DNA from: an uncultured Bacilli bacterium
GTDB taxonomy: Bacteria > Bacillota_I > Bacilli_A > RF39 > UBA660
Direction of reading: 5' to 3'
NCBI GenBank assembly: GCA_944350395.1
Contig: CALVPA010000004.1
Span: 1-12,774 of the forward strand
DNA length: 12,774 nt
Of the stretch, positions 1 to 6,666 are shown piece after piece. Position 1 is the stretch's first letter. Each line of letters opens with the position of its first letter. The notes beneath the pieces are model-generated. The model ran no database searches. It worked only from the letters and a program-made list of their open reading frames with translations, and was not told the DNA's origin. Position numbers and translations under genes: made by a program.

Positions 1-1032
1 ATATTTAATAGATATAATCCAGATAAATCGATAGATATTTTAGATTCAGTGTGTGCACATGTACAACTTATTAGACCAAACCAAAAAAATGCACTTTCTG
101 AACTATATAAAAAGAAAGAAAAAATGTTAACTCAAAAAAAATATAAAGATGTTTTAGAAACCGAGTTAAAAATTAAAAATTTAGAAAGCAATACGTCTAA
201 AATACAGATAGCAAAAAGCGACATTTTAAAAGTAATTGAATACAAGGCTAATATGCCCATTCTAGATAACTTTAACGATAAATTGTCTAATTTGAGCAAA
301 GTTTTAAAAAGTCATATATATGGTCAAGACACTCAAATAGATGAAATTACGGAACTATTAAAAGAAAAATATTTAATAGATAATTCTAAACCATTATCTA
401 TTTTGATAACCGGTCCTTCCGGCGTAGGTAAGACTTATACAGCAAAAGAAATTGCAAATAATTTATTTGGAAATAATCATTTCCTGCGTTTAGATATGAG
501 TGAATTTAACAGTGAAATCTCTATAACGAAGTTGATAGGCTCATCCCAAGGATATGTGGGTTACGACGACGATTGTCTCTTCAATAGAATAAAAGATTAT
601 CCTTACTCGATAATATTGCTAGATGAAATAGAAAAGTCTTGCTCTAAAGTTCAGAATTTGTTTTTACAAATATTAGATGAGGGTTACATCAGAAATGGAA
701 AAGGTGAAACTATTCACTTCGATAATGCCACAATTATTATGACAAGCAATAATCCTGTGTTAAGTAGTATCGGTTTTAATAAAAATACTAATCCAAATTC
801 TAGAATTTTATCTGAAGAACTGAGCGGAAGGTTAGATAAAACTATTTGCTATGACAAAATAGATAGAGAATCAGCAAAAAAATACATAAAAAGAGAAGGC
901 GGTAGTGATCCTTTAACGAAAAAAGAAATTGATGAAATAATAGATAGAGGTAACATAGACAAATATGGTATTAGGGGTGTTCAAAAGGAATTAAATCGAT
1001 ATAAAATAAATAAAATTTTAATGAAGGTATAG
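1..1032 (+). CDS. clpC: ClpC-type AAA+ unfoldase, C-terminal part (5' end outside window)
   Basis: The frame is open to base 1, so the GTG at 49 is an internal valine and not a start; 343 residues are visible. Counting from base 1, residues 5-23 match the end of the first AAA+ module (PDKSIDILD, like PDKAIDLLDE in ClpC). A charged middle segment follows, then a second AAA+ module. That module has Walker A GPSGVGKT (138-145), pore loop GYVGYD (184-189), Walker B LLDE (206-209), sensor-1 TSN (to 250), an arginine-finger candidate R277 and sensor-2 arginine R325 in YGIRG. IGF at 257-259 sits where ClpC/ClpA/ClpX carry the loop that docks ClpP, so a proteolytic partner is likely. Known role: ATP-driven unfolding and threading of cytoplasmic proteins into ClpP. 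Oddities: the linker and the C-terminal small domain look short and divergent from Bacillus ClpC. ClpA or another Clp ATPase is the alternative; the middle segment favours ClpC. Confidence 0.85.
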   Translation: MFNRYNPDKSIDILDSVCAHVQLIRPNQKNALSELYKKKEKMLTQKKYKDVLETELKIKNLESNTSKIQIAKSDILKVIEYKANMPILDNFNDKLSNLSKVLKSHIYGQDTQIDEITELLKEKYLIDNSKPLSILITGPSGVGKTYTAKEIANNLFGNNHFLRLDMSEFNSEISITKLIGSSQGYVGYDDDCLFNRIKDYPYSIILLDEIEKSCSKVQNLFLQILDEGYIRNGKGETIHFDNATIIMTSNNPVLSSIGFNKNTNPNSRILSEELSGRLDKTICYDKIDRESAKKYIKREGGSDPLTKKEIDEIIDRGNIDKYGIRGVQKELNRYKINKILMKV

Positions 1033-1049
1033 GAAACAAAAAAAATTTA

Positions 1050-1070
1050 TGATAAAATGATAATGGAGGG
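1050..1070 (+). promoter_or_regulatory. Possible extended -10 promoter and strong RBS for cysS
   Basis: TGATAAAAT at 1050-1058 fits an extended -10 (TGnTAAAAT), and the same 9-mer occurs in the uvrB promoter. No good -35 lies 16-18 bases upstream. Transcription would start near 1065, directly at the Shine-Dalgarno GGAGGG (1065-1070), which is 7 bases from the ATG when counted from GGAGG. Only 44 bases separate clpC from cysS, so readthrough from clpC may also supply cysS. The RBS is solid and the promoter is tentative. Confidence 0.5.
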
Positions 1071-1076
1071 ACAAAT

Positions 1077-2489
1077 ATGAAGTTATATAACACTTTAACT
1101 CATTCTATTGAAGAATTTTTACCAAATACACCGGAGACAGTTAAAATGTATACCTGTGGCCCTACCGTATATCATTTTGCACATATCGGAAATTTGCGCA
1201 CGTACATATCTGAAGATATATTAGAAAAATCGCTTAAATACGTAGGCTATTATGTCACCCGTGCTATGAATATAACGGATGTCGGTCATTTGACGAGTGA
1301 TTCAGATTCTGGAACAGACAAGATGGTAGATAGTGCTATTAAAGAACATAAATCAGTTTTAGAGATTGCAGAATACTATACTAAAGCATTTTTTGATGAC
1401 TGTGAAAAACTAAATATTAGAAAGCCAGATATCGTAAGTAAAGCAACTGATAATATAGATTTTTATATAAAGATAATAGAAAATTTGCTAGAAAAAGGTT
1501 ACGCTTACGCTTCAAACGGAAATATATATTTTGACATCACAAAAGTAGATGATTACTACAGATTAACAAATCACAAAATTGATGAAATGGTAGTCGGAGT
1601 AAGAGATGGAGTAGAAGAAGATGCTGGCAAAAGAAATCAGGGAGACTTCGTTCTTTGGTTTACTAAGAGCAAATTTCAAGATCAAGAGCTCAAATGGGAA
1701 AGTCCTTTTGGTGTTGGGTATCCTGGATGGCATATAGAATGTACTGGTATTAGCATTAAATATTTAGGAGAATATTTAGATATACATTGTGGAGGGGTAG
1801 ACAATATTTTTCCACATCACACAAATGAGATTGCACAGTCAGAATCTTATTTAGGACACAAGTGGTGCAATTATTGGTTTCATGGTGAACATCTAAATTT
1901 AAAGGATACAAAGATGAGTAAAAGTAAGGGTAATATCATAACGGTTTCGACTCTTATAGAAGAAGGATATAATCCACTTTCTTATAGATTTATGTGCTTA
2001 ATGAGTCATTATCGCAAAATTTTAGAGTTCTCATTTGATTCTTTAAATTCTAGTCAAAACGCTTATTTAAAACTTTTAAATAGAATCTCTATGATTTCTT
2101 CTCAAGGTGAATTTCAAGATGCAGCATTTAAAGACTATAACGAAAAATTTATGGATTCTTTAAAAGACGATTTGAATACTGCAAATGCGATTACTGTCCT
2201 TTACGACGTCATTAAAGATGATTCCTTAACAGGAAAAACTAAATTGGAACTTATAAGAAGTTTTGATAAAGTATTCAGTTTAGATTTGATAAGCGAAAAA
2301 CACGATGCAATTCATCCTCAACACGAAGAAATAATGTCGCTAATAGAAAAAAGAGCAGAATTAAAAAAAGAACACAGATTTACTGAAGCAGATGGCATCA
2401 GAGATGAACTGGCGTCTAGAGGTATAGAACTAGTAGACACTAGAGAAGGAACGATTTACAAAATAAAAGAAATGGGAGATATAAAGTAG
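1077..2489 (+). CDS. cysS: Cysteinyl-tRNA synthetase
   Basis: Class I aminoacyl-tRNA synthetase that charges tRNA-Cys with cysteine in the cytoplasm. The 470 residues match the usual length of about 460-470. Seen: TCGPTVY (C27), the HIGH-box variant HIGN (36-39), C222 in WHIECTG, FPHHTNE (H247, E251), and the KMSKS loop at 279-283. C27, C222, H247 and E251 correspond to the zinc ligands known in the E. coli enzyme, which discriminate cysteine. The C-terminal third is the helical anticodon-binding region. The ATG start has GGAGG at 7-base spacing. The gene follows clpC by 44 bases and ends inside a hairpin terminator. Firmicute cysS genes are often controlled by a T-box leader; the gap here is too short for one directly upstream. 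Confidence 0.97.
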   Translation: MKLYNTLTHSIEEFLPNTPETVKMYTCGPTVYHFAHIGNLRTYISEDILEKSLKYVGYYVTRAMNITDVGHLTSDSDSGTDKMVDSAIKEHKSVLEIAEYYTKAFFDDCEKLNIRKPDIVSKATDNIDFYIKIIENLLEKGYAYASNGNIYFDITKVDDYYRLTNHKIDEMVVGVRDGVEEDAGKRNQGDFVLWFTKSKFQDQELKWESPFGVGYPGWHIECTGISIKYLGEYLDIHCGGVDNIFPHHTNEIAQSESYLGHKWCNYWFHGEHLNLKDTKMSKSKGNIITVSTLIEEGYNPLSYRFMCLMSHYRKILEFSFDSLNSSQNAYLKLLNRISMISSQGEFQDAAFKDYNEKFMDSLKDDLNTANAITVLYDVIKDDSLTGKTKLELIRSFDKVFSLDLISEKHDAIHPQHEEIMSLIEKRAELKKEHRFTEADGIRDELASRGIELVDTREGTIYKIKEMGDIK

Positions 2490-2518
2490 GCTCTGCTTAC
2501 TCATATCTCTCATTTTTT
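2474..2518. terminator. Hairpin terminator between convergent cysS and fic
   Basis: Outer arms GGGAGATAT (2474-2482) and ATATCTCTC (2503-2511) pair with one G-T. Inner arms AGTAGGC (2485-2491) and GCTTACT (2495-2501) pair around the loop TCT. On the plus strand ATTTTTT follows. The cysS stop codon TAG (2487-2489) lies inside the inner stem. In the minus direction the stem lies just past the fic stop, followed by a weaker CATTTCTTTTATTT tail, so it probably serves both genes. Confidence 0.8.
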
Positions 2519-3371
2519 ACATTTTTTTAGGTTCATCAATATAGTCGTTTTCCATTTCATTATTTTTAACTTTTATGTCTAATTCAATAATAGAGTCACA
2601 AATTTTATAATGATAAAAATCTAAAATTTCAGATAAATCGCCATCTCCAATAGCTCTTCCCATTGCCTTGTAGTATGCATCTTTTTCTCTTTCCTCTATA
2701 TATGTAGGAGGAATGTTTACTAGCCTAAACAACAGGTTCATAAATGCTCTAATAGATCTTCCGTTTCCGTCTCCAAATGGATGAATTTTAATTAGTTTAC
2801 ACTTTAGCATTATACATCTATCAATATATTCAATTAATCTTTTTGTATTGAAATTATTTCTTAATTCTATACCCATTTTTACAATGTCATTAACTTCTGG
2901 TCTAAGGTCATTCATCTCATGAACAATATTCCAACTCATGCTTAATTCTATTCTCGTACCAGCTAGTCTTGCATCCATTGTTCTGTATCTTCCACCAAAT
3001 TCTGGATGTGGAGTCAATGAATACAAAACTTCATGAATATAAGATAAATCATAAATAGAGATGTTTTCTAAATCTTCAAAAGTTTGAATATAGTCATATA
3101 CTGCGCCTAAACCATTTATTTCTTCTCTGCTGTGAACTTCTTCAATTTTATTTTCATTAAATATATATCTTTTTTTAAAACTTTTTACGATGCGACTAAA
3201 ATCTGGCTTTGTTACGAAACTGTAATACGCTTTGATTATTATTATTGGTATTTCTTCATTACCATATAATCTTTTTTCTTCTTTTCTTTTTTGATAGCCG
3301 TCAAAAAGCAATGCAATAAATTCCCTAGCTTCTTTATCGCTAAATTGTGAATTTTCCTTTATTTTTTCCAT
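2517..3371 (-). CDS. Fic-domain protein, putative AMP transferase
   Basis: Fic proteins usually transfer AMP, or another nucleotide-derived group, from a nucleotide to a hydroxyl side chain of a target protein. The catalytic motif HPFGDGNGRSIR is complete (residues 197-208 of the 284-residue form), with the catalytic histidine at 197. GGRYR (about 126-130) is the segment that often precedes the substrate-binding flap in this family. No clean inhibitory motif (S/T)xxxE(G/N) is visible; NENKIEEV (about 72-79) is at best a degenerate match. No signal peptide or membrane segment was seen. The start is placed at the ATG ending at 3371, preceded by GGTGAT. An in-frame ATG 30 bases upstream (3399-3401) falls inside the gene's own promoter and should not be transcribed. 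The gene stands alone between convergent cysS and divergent dacA; no antitoxin-like gene adjoins it. Target unknown. Confidence 0.88.
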   Translation of the reverse strand: MEKIKENSQFSDKEAREFIALLFDGYQKRKEEKRLYGNEEIPIIIIKAYYSFVTKPDFSRIVKSFKKRYIFNENKIEEVHSREEINGLGAVYDYIQTFEDLENISIYDLSYIHEVLYSLTPHPEFGGRYRTMDARLAGTRIELSMSWNIVHEMNDLRPEVNDIVKMGIELRNNFNTKRLIEYIDRCIMLKCKLIKIHPFGDGNGRSIRAFMNLLFRLVNIPPTYIEEREKDAYYKAMGRAIGDGDLSEILDFYHYKICDSIIELDIKVKNNEMENDYIDEPKKM

Positions 3372-3391
3372 AATATCACCACGTGCGCTAT

Positions 3392-3420
3392 ATAATAACA
3401 TTTTTATTTAATTTAGTCAA
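3392..3420 (-). promoter_or_regulatory. fic promoter
   Basis: Read on the minus strand: -35 TTGACT (plus 3415-3420), a 17-base spacer, then -10 TATTAT (plus 3392-3397) preceded by TGT, giving an extended -10. This is the best sigma-A-type match in the window. Transcription is expected near plus 3385, leaving a leader of about 14 bases before the ATG at 3371. The upstream in-frame ATG at 3399-3401 overlaps the spacer. Confidence 0.75.
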
Positions 3421-3437
3421 AATAAAGAATAAATGTG

Positions 3438-3446
3438 TGTTATAAT
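3438..3446 (+). promoter_or_regulatory. Extended -10 promoter for the D,D-carboxypeptidase gene
   Basis: TGTTATAAT is a perfect extended -10 (TGn plus TATAAT at 3441-3446). The expected -35 position shows no consensus. Transcription should begin near 3453, immediately before the ribosome binding site. It is divergent from the fic promoter, with the two -10 boxes about 45 bases apart. Confidence 0.7.
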
Positions 3447-3453
3447 TTACTAG

Positions 3454-3461
3454 AGGAGGGG
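3454..3461 (+). promoter_or_regulatory. Strong RBS that argues for an ATC start
   Basis: AGGAGGGG is the strongest Shine-Dalgarno in the window. Counting from AGGAGG, ATC at 3467 is 7 bases away, the same spacing as cysS and ppaC. The first conventional start, TTG at 3482, is 22 bases away, too far for this site to serve. Confidence 0.7.
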
Positions 3462-3466
3462 TTATT

Positions 3467-4462
3467 ATCAAAAGATCGTTATTGATATTATTATTAATCA
3501 TTCCATTGAAAGTTTGCGCTGTAAATTATTGCCCTGATTTAAATTCAGAAAGTGCTGTAGTATATGACATGACTAACGAGAAAGTGCTTTGCGATGTAAA
3601 TGGAGAAGAAAAAAGAAGTGTCGCAAGTCTCACTAAGATAATGACAACGATAGTTGCAATTGAAAATATAGATAATTTAGATGAATACCTTACTATAACA
3701 GAAGACATGCTCGCCGATATATATTGGAATGCATCTGTTGCGGGTTTAAAAGTAGGCGATCGAGTAACATATAGAGATTTATTATATGCTACCATTTTAC
3801 CGAGTGGCGCAGATGCTGCTCATTCACTTGCGATAAGCATATCCGGAAGCATTGAAAACTTCGTAAATCTTATGAACAATTTAGCTAATAAAATAGGAAT
3901 GAACAACACTTATTTTATAAATGTAACAGGATTAGATATAGAAGGTCAATATAGCACCGCAAGCGATATAATGCTATTACTAAACTATTCATTAAAAAAT
4001 GATATATTTAAACAAATTTATACAACTAAAGAATATATATTGTCTAACGGCTTAAAGGTATTTTCAACTGTAATGTACTACGGGAATAAAATGAATGTAG
4101 ATACATCCAGAATACTCGGAAGTAAAACTGGAAACACTGACGAAGCAGGCTTATGTTTTTCTGCTTACTTCGAATTTGAAGAAAATGATATAGCATTAGT
4201 AACCCTAGGTGCACAAAGCATAGATGGAAAGTTTTACAATGTCCTAGATGCTTTAAATATTATTGATTATGTCGATAATAACTATATAGTTGAAACACCA
4301 GTATTAGAAGAAAGCACTAATAACGAAAAAGCTTTGAATATAGATAATAGCAATAAAAATAATCCAAATATGAAAACAATAATTTTAATTTTAATAGGTC
4401 TTTTTATAATTTTTAATATGAGCAAAAGTAAAAAAAGAAAACATAAAAAAAGTCAAAAATAA
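3467..4462 (+). CDS. Membrane-anchored D-alanyl-D-alanine carboxypeptidase (PBP5/DacA-like, S11 family)
   Basis: S11-type penicillin-binding proteins remove the terminal D-alanine from peptidoglycan stem peptides outside the membrane. From the proposed start (331 residues): a signal peptide with a KR n-region and a Leu/Ile core (about 1-18), SLTK (54-57, nucleophile serine), SGA (113-115) where the SxN motif is expected, and KTGNTDEAG (220-228). A hydrophobic helix at about 304-318 is followed by a Lys/Arg-rich tail, so the protein should be held in the membrane with its catalytic domain outside. The C-terminal beta domain of E. coli PBP5 appears to be lacking. Start choice: ATC at 3467 fits the RBS and restores a normal signal peptide. 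With the TTG at 3482 the protein begins in the hydrophobic core, without its positive charges, and is 326 residues long. ATT at 3464 is a third option. The gene appears monocistronic, with its own promoter and terminator. Confidence 0.9.
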   Translation: MKRSLLILLLIIPLKVCAVNYCPDLNSESAVVYDMTNEKVLCDVNGEEKRSVASLTKIMTTIVAIENIDNLDEYLTITEDMLADIYWNASVAGLKVGDRVTYRDLLYATILPSGADAAHSLAISISGSIENFVNLMNNLANKIGMNNTYFINVTGLDIEGQYSTASDIMLLLNYSLKNDIFKQIYTTKEYILSNGLKVFSTVMYYGNKMNVDTSRILGSKTGNTDEAGLCFSAYFEFEENDIALVTLGAQSIDGKFYNVLDALNIIDYVDNNYIVETPVLEESTNNEKALNIDNSNKNNPNMKTIILILIGLFIIFNMSKSKKRKHKKSQK

Positions 4463-4466
4463 ATTT

Positions 4467-4505
4467 AAAACAATCATCAAAAAAAAGATTGTTTTTAATT
4501 TTATT
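4467..4505 (+). terminator. Terminator after the carboxypeptidase gene
   Basis: AAAACAATC (4467-4475) and GATTGTTTT (4487-4495) form a 9-bp stem around an 11-base A-rich loop, followed by TTAATTTTATTATT. It begins five bases after the stop codon. The stem is AT-rich, but the placement is typical of an intrinsic terminator. Confidence 0.75.
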
Positions 4506-4719
4506 ATTATAAATAATAAATTTTTAATTTAACTTTTTATTTTTAAACCATAATAAAAATGAAGTTAATAGTAATCTTGTGTTTAAGTATAAAAAATGAT
4601 AAAATTTAAAACGAAAAAAAATATTTTTACTTTTTATTTTGTTTTAATTACGAATTAATTTAATTTAAAAAATACTTATACAACAACGTAATTTATTATT
4701 TTATGATTGGAGTGATAAT
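4506..4719. other. Very AT-rich spacer before uvrB
   Basis: No ORF with a plausible ribosome binding site and no RNA gene was seen. It holds the uvrB promoter at 4577-4605 and a predicted leader of about 108 bases, the longest in the window. ACTTTTTATTTT occurs twice (near 4530 and 4630), which is weak evidence in such AT-rich DNA. I looked for a LexA box of the GAAC-N4-GTTC kind and found none. Confidence 0.5.
4577..4605 (+). promoter_or_regulatory. uvrB promoter
   Basis: TTGTGT (4577-4582) as -35, a 17-base spacer, and TAAAAT (4600-4605) as -10 with TG at 4597-4598, making TGATAAAAT. Transcription would start near 4612. The ATG at 4720 has its own GGAGTGAT site. Confidence 0.6.
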
Positions 4720-6666
4720 ATGTTCAAATTAGTATCGAAATATGAGCCTAGCGGTGATCAGCCAAAAGCGATTGATGAATTAGTAAACGGTATAAACACT
4801 GGAAAAAAAAGACAAGTCCTTTTAGGAGCTACTGGTACTGGTAAAACGTTCACTATAGCTAACGTGATAGCAAAAGTAAATAAACCCACTTTAGTTCTTG
4901 CACATAATAAAACTTTGGCAGGACAACTTTATAGTGAATTTAAAGAGCTGTTTCCTGAAAACCACGTGGAATACTTCGTTTCATACTACGACTACTACCA
5001 ACCAGAAGCGTACGTTCCAAGTAGTGATACATATATAGAAAAGGATTCTAGTATAAACGATGAAATCGATGAATTAAGGCACGGTGCTACTAGTTCGCTT
5101 CTAAACTATGACGATGTAATAGTTGTTGCGAGTGTCTCATGTATCTACGGTATAGGCGAAGTAGAAGATTATAAAAAACATATGTTAATTTTAACCGTTG
5201 GGGATACTATCGAGAGAGATGATATACTTACTAGATTAATCGACATGATGTACGAAAGAAATGAAATCGATTTCCATAGAGGTACTTTTAGAGTTCATGG
5301 CGATGTAATAGAAGTTATACCTGCAAATGAAAAAAGTTCCGGAATTAGAATTGAAATGTTCGATGATGAAATAGAAAAGATAAGTACATTCGATGTTTTA
5401 ACTGCAGCAATTATTCAAAATAAAAAGACAATATCGTTATTTCCAGCTAGTCACTTTGTAACAGATAGCGATAAGTTAGCAATATCGATAGAGAGAATTC
5501 AAAAGGAATTGGATGAGAGACTAAAATATTTTAAGGAGCATAATAAACCTTTAGAAGAAGAAAGACTCAGAGAGAGAACATCTTATGATATAGAAATGTT
5601 AAAAGAGACCGGTTTTTGCCATGGAATAGAAAACTATTCGAGACATTTAGCACTTAGAGGTGAAGGTGAAACACCTACAACTTTAATCGATTACTTTCCT
5701 AAAGATTTTTTACTAGTGATTGATGAATCACACGTTACTGTGCCACAAGTTAGAGCGATGTATAATGGAGACAGGATGCGCAAGACAACTTTAGTAGAGT
5801 ATGGATTTAGATTGCCAAGTGCCCTAGATAATAGGCCATTAAAATTCGATGAATTCGATAAAAAGATAAACGATGTTATTTATGTATCTGCAACCCCAGG
5901 AGATTATGAACTAGGTTTAGTAGATAATAAATATACAGAACAAATAATAAGACCGACTGGATTATTAGATCCTACTGTCGAAGTTAAACCTACTGAAGGA
6001 CAAATAGATGATTTAATCGAGCAGATTAATGATAGAAAAAATAAAAATGAAAGAGTACTAATAACTACTTTGACGATAAGAATGGCAGAGGAACTCACTA
6101 ACTATCTCATGAGTCTCGATATAAAAGTTGCTTACCTACATAATGAAGTAAAAACTTTAGAAAGAATGAAAATAATACACGACTTGAGACAAGGTAAATA
6201 CGACGTAGTTGTCGGAATTAATTTATTAAGAGAAGGTATAGATATACCAGAAGTCAGTCTGATATGTATAATGGATGCGAATAAACAAGGTTTCTTGCGT
6301 AGCGAGAGAAGTTTAATTCAGACGATGGGGCGGGCAGCAAGAAATGCTAATGGACACGTAATAATGTATGCCGATTCGATAAGTGAAGCCATGAGCTTGG
6401 CTATTAAAGAGACTGAAAGAAGAAGAAAAATTCAAGAAGAATATAATAAAGAACATGGTATAGTTCCAAAAACTATAATTAAAGAGATACGAGATGTAAT
6501 CAGCAACAACATTGAAGAAGCCGATAAACCTAAAATGAGTAACTCAGATAAGAAAAAATTAATGATAAAGATAGAAAATGAAATGAAAAAAGCTGCCAAA
6601 GAATTAGATTTCGAGAAGGCTGTCGAATTAAGAGATATATTATTTGAACTTAGGAGTGAAAAATAG
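4720..6666 (+). CDS. uvrB: UvrABC excinuclease subunit B
   Basis: Damage-verifying helicase-like subunit of nucleotide excision repair. It is loaded by UvrA and then recruits UvrC for incision. The 648 residues are close to the usual 655-670. Seen in order: SGDQPKAI (11-18), Walker A GATGTGKT (36-43), the beta-hairpin region YYDYYQPEAYVP (89-100) that inserts between DNA strands, DESH (335-338) as Walker B, helicase motif VI QTMGRAARNANG (534-545), and a C-terminal UVR motif (about 615-648) that contacts UvrC. The ATG start has GGAGTGAT upstream. No uvrA or uvrC lies in the window, although uvrA is a common neighbour. The stop codon directly abuts the next gene's ATG. No SOS operator was recognised, so damage induction is not shown. 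Confidence 0.98.
   Translation: MFKLVSKYEPSGDQPKAIDELVNGINTGKKRQVLLGATGTGKTFTIANVIAKVNKPTLVLAHNKTLAGQLYSEFKELFPENHVEYFVSYYDYYQPEAYVPSSDTYIEKDSSINDEIDELRHGATSSLLNYDDVIVVASVSCIYGIGEVEDYKKHMLILTVGDTIERDDILTRLIDMMYERNEIDFHRGTFRVHGDVIEVIPANEKSSGIRIEMFDDEIEKISTFDVLTAAIIQNKKTISLFPASHFVTDSDKLAISIERIQKELDERLKYFKEHNKPLEEERLRERTSYDIEMLKETGFCHGIENYSRHLALRGEGETPTTLIDYFPKDFLLVIDESHVTVPQVRAMYNGDRMRKTTLVEYGFRLPSALDNRPLKFDEFDKKINDVIYVSATPGDYELGLVDNKYTEQIIRPTGLLDPTVEVKPTEGQIDDLIEQINDRKNKNERVLITTLTIRMAEELTNYLMSLDIKVAYLHNEVKTLERMKIIHDLRQGKYDVVVGINLLREGIDIPEVSLICIMDANKQGFLRSERSLIQTMGRAARNANGHVIMYADSISEAMSLAIKETERRRKIQEEYNKEHGIVPKTIIKEIRDVISNNIEEADKPKMSNSDKKKLMIKIENEMKKAAKELDFEKAVELRDILFELRSEK

Noticed and set aside
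49..51. GTG as start of the ClpC-like gene
   Set aside because: The frame is open to base 1 and residues before the GTG (PDKSIDILDS) match the conserved end of the first AAA+ module.
3506..3523. Lipoprotein signal (LKVC) in the carboxypeptidase
   Set aside because: Valine before the cysteine does not fit the lipobox, and a C-terminal membrane helix already anchors the protein.
3526..3795. 89-codon minus-strand ORF inside the carboxypeptidase gene
   Set aside because: Shadow of the SLTK-containing coding region; no RBS or family resemblance.
4525..4645. Repeated ACTTTTTATTTT and loose inverted repeats before uvrB
   Set aside because: Low-complexity AT sequence; no regular spacing or conserved arms to support a CRISPR, origin or riboswitch.
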